A DNA stretch of 64,000 bases from JAENVU01 sp046598395 (lineage in GTDB: Bacteria > Actinomycetota > Acidimicrobiia > IMCC26256 > JAENVU01), in the NCBI GenBank assembly GCA_046598395.1, contig JBKJIQ010000042.1, positions 24,180-88,179 on the forward strand, read 5' to 3'. A program made the translations under genes and the position numbers. The notes beneath the pieces are model-generated. The model saw only the letters and a program-made list of their open reading frames with translations, ran no database searches and was not told the DNA's origin. The number at the start of each line of letters is the position of its first letter. The first letter of the stretch is position 1. Below are positions 15,870 through 22,879 of this stretch, in pieces.

Positions 15870-16678
15870 CAGCGAGCGGTCCAACGCGGCGGCCGCTTCT
15901 CCACAAACGCTCGCGGACCTTCCCTGGCGTCTTCGGTCGCGAAGATGGCAGACGACAATGCGGACTCGTTGCGGTAGGCGTCCTTGAGGTTCATGCCGAG
16001 TCCCTCCCACACGCTGCGCTTCGTGGCCTGTACCGCGAGTGGTGCGTTCGCGGTGATCCGCCGCGCGTAGGTGTACGCGGCGTCGAGCAGGCCGTCTCGT
16101 GGCACGACCGCGTTCAGCAGGCCCATCTGTAACGCCTGCTCCGCCGAGATCAGGTCCGCGCACAGCAAGAACTCCATGGCGTGGGGGAACGGAATCTGGC
16201 GGGGCAAGCGGACCGTGGTTCCACCACCGGCGAACAGACCTCGCTTCGGTTCCATTACGGCAAACTGAGCCTCCGGACACGCGACGCGGATATCCACTCC
16301 ACCCAGCATTTCCATGCCTCCGGCCGTGCAGTACCCGTTCACCGCCGCGATGATCGGCTTCCAAATCTTGGCGCCGCGCAGCACCGCCCGGGTTCCGTCG
16401 TCGAGGCGATATCCGTCAACCTCGGTGAGGCCCTCCGCAGCGATCCGAGCGCCGAGCGCGGTGATTGCGGGGATGTAGGTCTTGAGGTCGGCGCCGGTGA
16501 AGAACACGTCATCGACGCCCGTGATGATCGCGACCCACGCGTCAGGATCAGCGTCGAACCGTTCCCACGCCTCGCGCAGCGCCTTGAAGTGCTCGAGGTC
16601 GGCGGAGTTGCGCGCCTCGGGCCGATCGATCGTGATGAGCACGATGTGCTCATGGTCGAGTTTGTAGTGAATCGCCAT
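15869..16678 (-). CDS. Enoyl-CoA hydratase/isomerase family protein
   Basis: 269 aa crotonase-fold enzyme. The oxyanion-hole segments are FFTGADLKTY near residue 60 and NGYCTAGGMEMLGG near 117. The two glutamates matching Glu144 and Glu164 of rat hydratase appear in GMEML and in AVMEPKRGLFAGGG, so hydration of 2-enoyl-CoA is feasible. First gene of the three-gene operon ending in P450. A hairpin between the permease gene and this start separates the two transcription units. The longer frame 5' of ATG 16678 is a shadow of the permease gene. Confidence 0.92.
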   Translation of the reverse strand: MAIHYKLDHEHIVLITIDRPEARNSADLEHFKALREAWERFDADPDAWVAIITGVDDVFFTGADLKTYIPAITALGARIAAEGLTEVDGYRLDDGTRAVLRGAKIWKPIIAAVNGYCTAGGMEMLGGVDIRVACPEAQFAVMEPKRGLFAGGGTTVRLPRQIPFPHAMEFLLCADLISAEQALQMGLLNAVVPRDGLLDAAYTYARRITANAPLAVQATKRSVWEGLGMNLKDAYRNESALSSAIFATEDAREGPRAFVEKRPPRWTAR

Positions 16679-16683
16679 GCGAC

Positions 16684-16701
16684 ACCCCCAGGTTTGGGGG
16701 T
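16684..16701 (-). terminator. Hairpin between the TauE gene and the enoyl-CoA hydratase gene
   Basis: ACCCCCA and TGGGGGT form a 7-bp stem with a 4-nt loop, 8 nt past the TauE stop and just before the hydratase start. There is no U-run. It may end the permease transcript. A TACGGT -10-like hexamer beside it could instead place the hairpin in the hydratase leader. Confidence 0.5.
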
Positions 16702-16709
16702 CACCGTAG

Positions 16710-17654
16710 TCAGGGCACCACGGTGTCCGATGCCGACGCCGGCGCCTCGAGCAAGCCCGGTTCGACCCGCCCCGGCAGCGGACGTTCGCCTCGGCTGCGC
16801 CGCCTTGCCGCCAGTACCGCCAGCACGAGACCCGTGAATGCGGCGACCCCGACGAAACCGACGACCAATGCGTTCGGCACTTCGAGGAGCTTGGCCCCAG
16901 ATGCGAGCAGAACCACCACGAGAATCGGACGGATGATGTGATCCGGCGCGCGCGACGAGATACGCGCACCGATGATGACCCCCGGGATGGCACCGAGCAT
17001 GAGCGAACCGGCGAGCGAGAATTCGATGTCACCGAAGAAGTAGTGACCGAGTGCTGCGGCGCCAACCAGTGGCACAGCTTGCACCAAATCGGTGCCCACC
17101 AGTTGGCCGGCGGCGAGCGACGGATAGAGCAGCAACAAGGCCACAATGATGAGCGATCCGGATCCGACTGACGTCATCCCCACGATGAGGCCGCCCACGG
17201 CCCCAATCAACAACGTCGGGAATGGCTTGACGACCAGGGCGTGTTGCGCTCCATGGTTGGGGATGTGTTGATTGCGGCGGCGGTTGATCTGGTGTCGAAC
17301 GACCATCGACGCGGCCGCGACGAGCAGCGCGACACCCAGATAGGTCTTCACCATGGCCGATACGTCGTCACCGCCGATCACATCGAGCAACCAGGAACCC
17401 GCGAATGCGGCAGGTACGGACCCCAGGCAGAGCCATTTCACGAGCTGGTAGTTGACGGTGCCTTCCTTGGCGTGGACTCCGGCCCCGAACGGCTTCATCA
17501 CCAGGGAGACCACGAGATCGCTCGACACCGCCGTCACCGGGTCCACCCCGAAAAAGATGACGAGCATCGGTGTCATGAGCGCGCCACCGCCCATACCGGT
17601 GAGCCCAACCACGAAGCCGACGCCGAGGCCACCGACCACCAACAACCAATCCAC
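16710..17654 (-). CDS. TSUP/TauE-SafE family permease (probable sulfite or sulfur-compound transporter)
   Basis: 314 aa, GTG 17654 preceded by GGGGGAA. About eight hydrophobic spans, with the duplicated family motif GLTGMGGGALMTPMLV near residue 18 and GMTSVGSGSLIIVALLLL near 160, then a charged Arg/Glu-rich C-tail. TSUP proteins move sulfite, sulfoacetate, thiosulfate or other small anions. Its divergent placement opposite rrf2-cysQDNC supports a sulfur role, either export of excess sulfite or uptake of a sulfur anion. Direction of transport cannot be told. Confidence 0.9.
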   Translation of the reverse strand: MDWLLVVGGLGVGFVVGLTGMGGGALMTPMLVIFFGVDPVTAVSSDLVVSLVMKPFGAGVHAKEGTVNYQLVKWLCLGSVPAAFAGSWLLDVIGGDDVSAMVKTYLGVALLVAAASMVVRHQINRRRNQHIPNHGAQHALVVKPFPTLLIGAVGGLIVGMTSVGSGSLIIVALLLLYPSLAAGQLVGTDLVQAVPLVGAAALGHYFFGDIEFSLAGSLMLGAIPGVIIGARISSRAPDHIIRPILVVVLLASGAKLLEVPNALVVGFVGVAAFTGLVLAVLAARRRSRGERPLPGRVEPGLLEAPASASDTVVP

Positions 17655-17740
17655 GTCAGATTCCCCCGGGGCGCCACGTCACGAAGGCGATCATTTTAGT
17701 CGGGATTATCGATTTGAGTCAACAAGGCGGGACACTGGGC

Positions 17741-17746
17741 TACCGT
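17741..17746 (+). promoter_or_regulatory. -10 element TACCGT, probable leaderless promoter of the rrf2-cys operon
   Basis: TACCGT ends 6 nt before GTG 17753 and supports that codon as the true start. The intergenic stretch 17690-17725 is notably AT-rich for this genome and contains ATCGAT at 17708-17713, a plausible but unproven binding region for Rrf2. Confidence 0.5.
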
Positions 17747-17752
17747 GCCTTC

Positions 17753-18211
17753 GTGCGGATCTCGGCCAAGGCGGACTACGCAGTGCGACTCGCCGCGGAG
17801 CTGGCCGCCGCGGTCCCCGACACACCCATCACCGGCGAAGCCCTCGCCCGCGCACAGGACGCACCGCTCGCCTTTTGCGAAAACATCCTCGGACTGCTGC
17901 GTACGGCGGGAATCGTCCAGTCCCGCCGCGGTGCGGTCGGTGGCTACTTTCTGGCCGTGCCAGCCGATGACGTGACCATCGCCGACATCATCCGAGCGGT
18001 GGACGGGCCACTCGCGGCGGTCCACGGCGATGCTCCTGAGAAGATCTCCTATCTCGGTCCTGCCGCGCGCCTGGCCGACGTGTGGATCGCGGTGCGGGCC
18101 AGTCTGAGAGACGTCCTCGAGCGCGTGACGCTCGCCGATCTGGCGTCCGGCAAACTACCGGCCAAGGTCGAAAAGCTGGCCGCCGCCCCCGAAGCCAGGA
18201 TTCGCCGATGA
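17753..18211 (+). CDS. Rrf2 family transcriptional regulator
   Basis: 152 aa from GTG 17753 (the frame is open 13 codons further). Starts RISAKADYAVRLAAELAA, the standard Rrf2 winged helix, with SRRGAVGGYFLAVPADDVTIADI as the wing. It lacks the three-cysteine Fe-S ligand set of IscR/NsrR (a single cysteine, FCENIL), so it is more like CymR/BadM-type members that sense metabolites or partner proteins. It overlaps cysQ by 4 nt and heads the sulfate activation operon. I infer control of cysteine and sulfate assimilation, and possibly of the divergent TauE permease. Confidence 0.9.
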   Translation: MRISAKADYAVRLAAELAAAVPDTPITGEALARAQDAPLAFCENILGLLRTAGIVQSRRGAVGGYFLAVPADDVTIADIIRAVDGPLAAVHGDAPEKISYLGPAARLADVWIAVRASLRDVLERVTLADLASGKLPAKVEKLAAAPEARIRR

Positions 18212-18960
18212 ATGACCACGAACTCGCGGCATCCATCGCCGAGGAAGCCGGTGAACTCTTGCTGGCACTGCGCCCCACCATTGTTGATCCCACCGAGCTC
18301 AAGGCCGCGGGCGACGCCAAGGCCAACGTGCTTATTCTCGATCGGCTCCACGCGGCACGGCCCGACGACGCGATCCTGTCCGAGGAAAGCGCGGACGACC
18401 TCGCCCGGCTGCACTACGAACGAGTGTGGATCGTCGATCCGCTCGACGGCACCCGCGAGTATGGCGAAGGCGACCGCGACGACTGGGCAGTCCACGTTGC
18501 CCTCTCCACCCAAGGCGACGCGAGGATCGGAGCGGTGGCGCTTCCCGCTCAAGGCGTGGTGTTCGCCACCGACCCGCAACCGTCGCTGGCGCCGCGCCCC
18601 CATGGCCCGCCTCGCCTCGTGGTCTCCCGCACACGCCCACCTGCCATCACTGCCGCGCTCGCAGACGCACTGCACGCCGAACTCGTACCGATGGGTTCTG
18701 CTGGTGCCAAGGCGATGGCCATTCTCCAGGGGCGGGTGGATGTGTACGCCCACGCGGGCGGCCAGTACCAGTGGGATTCTGCGGCGCCGGTGGCGGTAGC
18801 GGCGGCCGCGGGTCTTCATGTGTCTCGACTCGATGGTTCCCCACTGGTCTATAACGCGGCGAATCGAGCGCTTCCTGATCTCCTGATCTGCCGTCCTGAG
18901 TACGCCGCGGCCGTCATCGACACCATTGGCGCCGCCGGCGGCGCGGCTGCTTATTCATGA
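18208..18960 (+). CDS. cysQ: 3'(2'),5'-bisphosphate nucleotidase CysQ
   Basis: 250 aa of the inositol-monophosphatase superfamily. Metal-binding motifs are EESAD near residue 57 and WIVDPLDGTREYGEG near 73-87, with YQWDSAAPVAVAAAAG near 190 completing the site. It removes the 3'-phosphate from PAP (and PAPS), the inhibitory by-product of PAPS use, and so supports sulfate activation by the genes that follow. ATGA overlap with rrf2. Confidence 0.93.
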   Translation: MNDHELAASIAEEAGELLLALRPTIVDPTELKAAGDAKANVLILDRLHAARPDDAILSEESADDLARLHYERVWIVDPLDGTREYGEGDRDDWAVHVALSTQGDARIGAVALPAQGVVFATDPQPSLAPRPHGPPRLVVSRTRPPAITAALADALHAELVPMGSAGAKAMAILQGRVDVYAHAGGQYQWDSAAPVAVAAAAGLHVSRLDGSPLVYNAANRALPDLLICRPEYAAAVIDTIGAAGGAAAYS

Positions 18961-18974
18961 CTCGCCCGCTGGTG

Positions 18975-19034
18975 ATGGAAACGCCCAAGCGGGAATACAC
19001 TTTCCGCTCCCGTACGACCCGGAGGACCTGGTGA
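18975..19034 (+). CDS. Possible 19-aa leader ORF in front of cysD
   Basis: ATG 18975 to TGA 19034 encodes a basic 19-residue peptide (METPKREY... ending RRTW). Its stop overlaps the cysD GTG as GTGA, the same coupling seen throughout this genome. It contains no cysteine, unlike the Cys-rich attenuating peptides reported in mycobacteria. It could be chance, but it fills the whole cysQ-cysD gap. Confidence 0.25.
   Translation: METPKREYTFRSRTTRRTW
18988..19008 (+). promoter_or_regulatory. Alternative hairpins in the cysD leader
   Basis: AGCGGGAA-TACAC-TTTCCGCT makes an 8-bp stem with one G-U pair. The same AGCGGG can instead pair with CCCGCT at 18965-18970, so the two stems exclude each other. 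This is attenuator-like geometry ahead of the GGAGG ribosome site, though without a clear terminator U-run. Confidence 0.3.
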
Positions 19035-19939
19035 CGGACACCACCATCTCGCATCTCGACGCGCTCGAGGCCGAGTCAATTCACATCATGCGCGAGGTCG
19101 CCGCCGAGTTCGAGCGGCCGGTATTGCTGTTCTCCGGTGGCAAGGACTCGGCGCTGATGCTCAAGCTCGCCGAGAAGGCCTTTTGGCCGGCGCGCATCCC
19201 GTTCCCGCTGATGCACGTCGACACCGGACACAATTTCGACGAGGTACTCGACTACCGGGATCGCAGAGCTGCAGAGCTTGGTACTCCACTCGTGGTCGCA
19301 TCGGTCCAGCAGTCGATCGACGATGGGCGCGTGCACGAGGAGACCGGCCCGAAGGCCACTCGAAACCGGTTGCAGAGCGTGACCCTCCTGGACGCGATCA
19401 CCGAGCACGGTTTCGATGCGGTGTTCGGTGGGGGCCGTCGCGATGAAGACAAGGCTCGGGCCAAGGAACGGGTGTTCTCGTTTCGTGACGAGTTCGGTCA
19501 ATGGGACCCGAAGAATCAGCGGCCCGAACTCTGGAACCTCTACAACTCCCGCATTCGCAAAGGCGAGCAGATCCGCGTCTTTCCCATCTCCAACTGGACC
19601 GAGATGGACGTATGGCAATACATCGAGCGGGAGAACATCGAGCTCCCATCGATCTACTTCGCCCACCGCCGGGAGGTCTTCCTCCGCGACGGCATGCTGC
19701 TGGCGCTGACGCCGTTCGTGTCACTCCTCCCCGACGAAGAACTCCAAGAACTGCTGGTCCGGTTCCGCACGGTGGGCGACGCAACGTGCACCGGGGCGGT
19801 CGAGTCTCCGGCCACCACTGCGGCGGAGATCATCATCGAAGTTGCCGCATCTCGAATCACGGAACGGGGCGCAACCCGAGCCGATGACAAATTCAACGAA
19901 GCCGCGATGGAAGACCGCAAGAAGGAGGGGTACTTCTAG
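19031..19939 (+). CDS. cysD: Sulfate adenylyltransferase subunit 2 (CysD)
   Basis: 302 aa from GTG 19031, preceded by GGAGG at good spacing; the frame is open upstream inside cysQ, but that would be atypically long. PP-loop ATP pyrophosphatase with LLFSGGKDSALMLKLAEKAF near residue 30, HVDTGHNFDEVLDYRD near 63, and FGGGRRDEDKARAKER near 130. With CysN it makes adenosine phosphosulfate from sulfate and ATP, driven by GTP hydrolysis. Complete and well conserved. Confidence 0.97.
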   Translation: MTDTTISHLDALEAESIHIMREVAAEFERPVLLFSGGKDSALMLKLAEKAFWPARIPFPLMHVDTGHNFDEVLDYRDRRAAELGTPLVVASVQQSIDDGRVHEETGPKATRNRLQSVTLLDAITEHGFDAVFGGGRRDEDKARAKERVFSFRDEFGQWDPKNQRPELWNLYNSRIRKGEQIRVFPISNWTEMDVWQYIERENIELPSIYFAHRREVFLRDGMLLALTPFVSLLPDEELQELLVRFRTVGDATCTGAVESPATTAAEIIIEVAASRITERGATRADDKFNEAAMEDRKKEGYF

Positions 19940-19964
19940 TGCGCCCGTTCGGAGGGAAGCGCTA

Positions 19965-21212
19965 ATGGAGATGCTCCGATTTGCTACTGCGGGTTCGGTT
20001 GACGACGGCAAGAGCACGCTCATCGGCAGACTGTTGCTCGACTCGAAGCAGATCTTCGAGGATCAGCTCGAGTCGGTTGAGCGCACCTCACGGGAGAAGG
20101 GGTTCGACTACACGAACCTTGCGCTGCTCACCGACGGCCTCCGCGCTGAACGCGAGCAAGGAATCACTATCGACGTCGCCTACCGCTACTTTGCGACCCC
20201 CGCCCGCAAATTCATCATCGCCGACACGCCAGGTCACGTGCAGTACACCCGCAACATGGTCACGGGCGCGTCCACGGCCGATCTCGCGTTGATCCTCGTC
20301 GATGCGCGCCACGGGGTCGTGGAACAGTCTCGGCGTCACTCGGTGATCGCGTCACTCCTCTCGGTGCGCCACCTCGTGCTGTGCGTCAACAAGATGGACC
20401 TCGTCGATTACGACCAACTCGTCTTCGACCAGATCTCGGAAGACTTCCGGGAGTGGGCCGGCAAGCTCGACATCACCGACCTCACCTTCATCCCCGTCTC
20501 GGCGCTCCATGGCGACAACGTCACCAGCCATAGCCCCAACATGGCGTGGTACGACGGCCCCACGCTGCTCCACCACCTGGAGCATCTGTACATCGGCTCC
20601 GACCGCAACCTGATCGACGCCCGGATGCCCGTGCAGTTCGTGATCCGTCCGATGAGCGACAAGTACCACGACTACCGGGGATACGCGGGGCAGATCGCGG
20701 GGGGAACCTTCCGGCCTGGCGACGAAGTCCTCGTGTTGCCGTCGGGTCTCACGACCACGATCGCGGGCATCGATCTCTACGGCGAATCCATCGACGCGGC
20801 GATCCCACCGATGTCGGTCACCGTTCGGCTCACCGACGACATCGATATCAGCCGCGGCGACATGCTCTGCCGTCCGCACAACGCGCCGAGCGCCACCCAA
20901 GAGATCGACGCCATGATCTGTTGGTTCAGCGAGCGACCGCTCCAAGTGGGCGGCAAGTACGCCATCAAACACACGACCCGCACCGCTCGCGCGCTGGTCC
21001 GCGATCTTCACTACCGCATGGATGTGAACACGTTGTCACGCGACGAGACGAGCGGCACGTTGGCCATGAACGACATGGGGCGAGTGAGTCTCCGAGTGAC
21101 GATGCCGCTCTTCGTCGACGAGTACCGCCGCAACCGTACGACCGGTTCGTTCATCCTCATCGACGAAGGCACCAACGAGACCGTCGGTGCCGGCATGATC
21201 ATCGACGCATGA
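19965..21212 (+). CDS. cysN: Sulfate adenylyltransferase subunit 1 (CysN, GTPase)
   Basis: 415 aa from ATG 19965 behind GGAGGG. Translation-factor GTPase motifs: GSVDDGKST at residues 10-18, DTPGH near 88, NKMDL near 143. Then come two beta-barrel domains as in EF-Tu. Length is that of stand-alone CysN; it is not the CysNC fusion of mycobacteria, and a separate cysC follows 24 nt downstream. Uses GTP to drive APS formation with CysD. Confidence 0.97.
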   Translation: MEMLRFATAGSVDDGKSTLIGRLLLDSKQIFEDQLESVERTSREKGFDYTNLALLTDGLRAEREQGITIDVAYRYFATPARKFIIADTPGHVQYTRNMVTGASTADLALILVDARHGVVEQSRRHSVIASLLSVRHLVLCVNKMDLVDYDQLVFDQISEDFREWAGKLDITDLTFIPVSALHGDNVTSHSPNMAWYDGPTLLHHLEHLYIGSDRNLIDARMPVQFVIRPMSDKYHDYRGYAGQIAGGTFRPGDEVLVLPSGLTTTIAGIDLYGESIDAAIPPMSVTVRLTDDIDISRGDMLCRPHNAPSATQEIDAMICWFSERPLQVGGKYAIKHTTRTARALVRDLHYRMDVNTLSRDETSGTLAMNDMGRVSLRVTMPLFVDEYRRNRTTGSFILIDEGTNETVGAGMIIDA

Positions 21213-21236
21213 GCACGCGTTCGTGAACCGCGTTCT

Positions 21237-21860
21237 GTGACGACGCCGCCACAAAGTCCGAACGTGGTGTTCCACGCCGGCACGGTCACGCGCGCACAAC
21301 GCACGGCCGCCACCGGCCACGCCGGCCTCACGGTGTGGCTCACGGGACTCTCCGGATCGGGCAAATCGACCGTGGCAGTGGCGCTGGAACAGCAGCTGAT
21401 CGCGGCAGGCATTCCTGCGTACCTGCTCGACGGCGACAACCTCCGCCACGGACTCAATGGCGACCTCGGTTTCGATGCGGCCAGTCGCAACGAAAACGTG
21501 CGCCGCGCCGGCGAGGTGGCATTGCTCTTCGCGGATGCCGGCGTGGTGGCGCTCGTCCCCCTCATCAGCCCCTATCGGGCCGATCGTGATCGGGTTCGCG
21601 GCCGCCACCGCGACACCGGTGTTCCGTTTGTCGAGGTCTTCATCGACACGCCCATCGAACTGTGCGAGCAACGCGATCCCAAGGGCCTCTACGCGAAAGC
21701 GCGTGCCGGTGAGATCAAGGGATTCACGGGTATCGACGATCCGTACGAAGCGCCGGTGAAGCCAGAACTCGTACTCACGCCGGGACCAACTCCGTCGGAA
21801 GCGGCGACCACGATTGCCGCCAAGATTGCCTCAGTCATCGAACCGCTCGCTACGCCCTGA
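21237..21860 (+). CDS. cysC: Adenylylsulfate kinase (CysC)
   Basis: 207 aa, GTG start. P-loop GLSGSGKSTVA near residue 38, DGDNLRHGLNGDLGF near 67, LISPYRADRDRVR near 108 and KARAGEIKGFTGIDDPYE near 160 are all APS-kinase signatures. Phosphorylates APS to PAPS for reduction or sulfotransfer. Last gene of rrf2-cysQDNC. Its 3' end overlaps that of the convergent epimerase gene by 11 nt. Confidence 0.97.
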   Translation: MTTPPQSPNVVFHAGTVTRAQRTAATGHAGLTVWLTGLSGSGKSTVAVALEQQLIAAGIPAYLLDGDNLRHGLNGDLGFDAASRNENVRRAGEVALLFADAGVVALVPLISPYRADRDRVRGRHRDTGVPFVEVFIDTPIELCEQRDPKGLYAKARAGEIKGFTGIDDPYEAPVKPELVLTPGPTPSEAATTIAAKIASVIEPLATP

Positions 21861-22773
21861 GCCAGTCCACGTAGCGGGCAAGACCATCGGCCACGCTGAC
21901 CGTCGGCGACCAGCCGAGTACCGCTCGTGCCGCGGTGGCATCGGCACAGGACAGATGCACGTCTCCGGGTCGAGAGTCCCCGAAGACCGGTCTCACACCC
22001 GAGCCGATACGTGCGGCCAAGCCGTCGAGGAGTTCGAGCAAGCTCGTCCCTGCGCCCGGAGCGATGTTGAACGCGTGGCCACTGGCGAGCTCGGCCGGCG
22101 CGATCGACGCGGCCAGATTCGCGGCAACGACGTCGGTCACATACGTGAAGTCACGACTCTGGGTGCCGTCTCCGTGCACCGTAGGCGCCTCCCCTGCCAT
22201 CAGCGCGGCGGCAAACAACGGAATCACCGCGGCGTAGGTGGCATCAGGCCGTTGCCGGGGCCCGAACACGTTGAAGTAGCGCAACGCGACGGTCTCGATG
22301 CGATACAACTCCGCGAAGATCCGGGTGTACCACTCTCCGGTCATCTTGGTGACGGCGTACGGCGACCGCGGCCGCAGCGGCGTGCTCTCCGGCGTGGGAA
22401 CTACCTCTGCACCGCCGTAGACGCTGCTCGACGATGCGAACACGACCCGGCGCACCCCGGCCGCCACGGACTCGGCGAGGACGTTGAGCGTGCCGTTCAC
22501 GTTGGCGTCGTTTGACGCTCTCGGATCCGCTACCGATCGGGCGACTGCACCGAGCGCTCCGAGGTGGAACACCACTTCACGTCCGGCGACGGCGTCCGCC
22601 ACCACGGTGGAATCCACGACGGAACCGACCACGAGCTCGGCCGCGGGGTTGACATTTTCCGCAAATCCGGTGGACAAATCGTCCAGAACCCTGACGGCGT
22701 GGCCGGCGGCCAGTAGGCCGTCGACGAGGTGCGAGCCAATGAATCCGGCGCCACCGGTCACTAATGCGTCCAT
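21850..22773 (-). CDS. NAD-dependent epimerase/dehydratase (UDP-glucose 4-epimerase-like)
   Basis: 307 aa extended SDR. Rossmann motif TGGAGFIGSHL near residue 6, SSSSVYG near 113, catalytic YAVTK near 137, then RYFNVFGPRQRPDATYAAVIP, which marks the GalE/WbpP-like sugar-nucleotide epimerases. Probably interconverts UDP-hexoses for envelope or exopolysaccharide synthesis. A TAGCCT element 9 nt before the ATG may be its promoter. Confidence 0.9.
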   Translation of the reverse strand: MDALVTGGAGFIGSHLVDGLLAAGHAVRVLDDLSTGFAENVNPAAELVVGSVVDSTVVADAVAGREVVFHLGALGAVARSVADPRASNDANVNGTLNVLAESVAAGVRRVVFASSSSVYGGAEVVPTPESTPLRPRSPYAVTKMTGEWYTRIFAELYRIETVALRYFNVFGPRQRPDATYAAVIPLFAAALMAGEAPTVHGDGTQSRDFTYVTDVVAANLAASIAPAELASGHAFNIAPGAGTSLLELLDGLAARIGSGVRPVFGDSRPGDVHLSCADATAARAVLGWSPTVSVADGLARYVDWLRA

Positions 22774-22879
22774 GAGATCGGGAGGCTAACCCGCACGACA
22801 AGGCCTTGAGTGCTGCAGCGATGAGGCCGATAGGAGGTGGACCACCTGGCTGCTCGTGGGAACCCGACCGAAAGATGTG

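Noticed and set aside
17698..17720. Perfect Rrf2 operator palindrome
   Set aside because: Apart from ATCGAT the halves do not match well. The region is merely AT-rich, so I list it only as a possible binding region.
18961..19030. SAM or cobalamin riboswitch before cysD
   Set aside because: The leader is only 70 nt and shows no conserved riboswitch core; only simple hairpins are visible.
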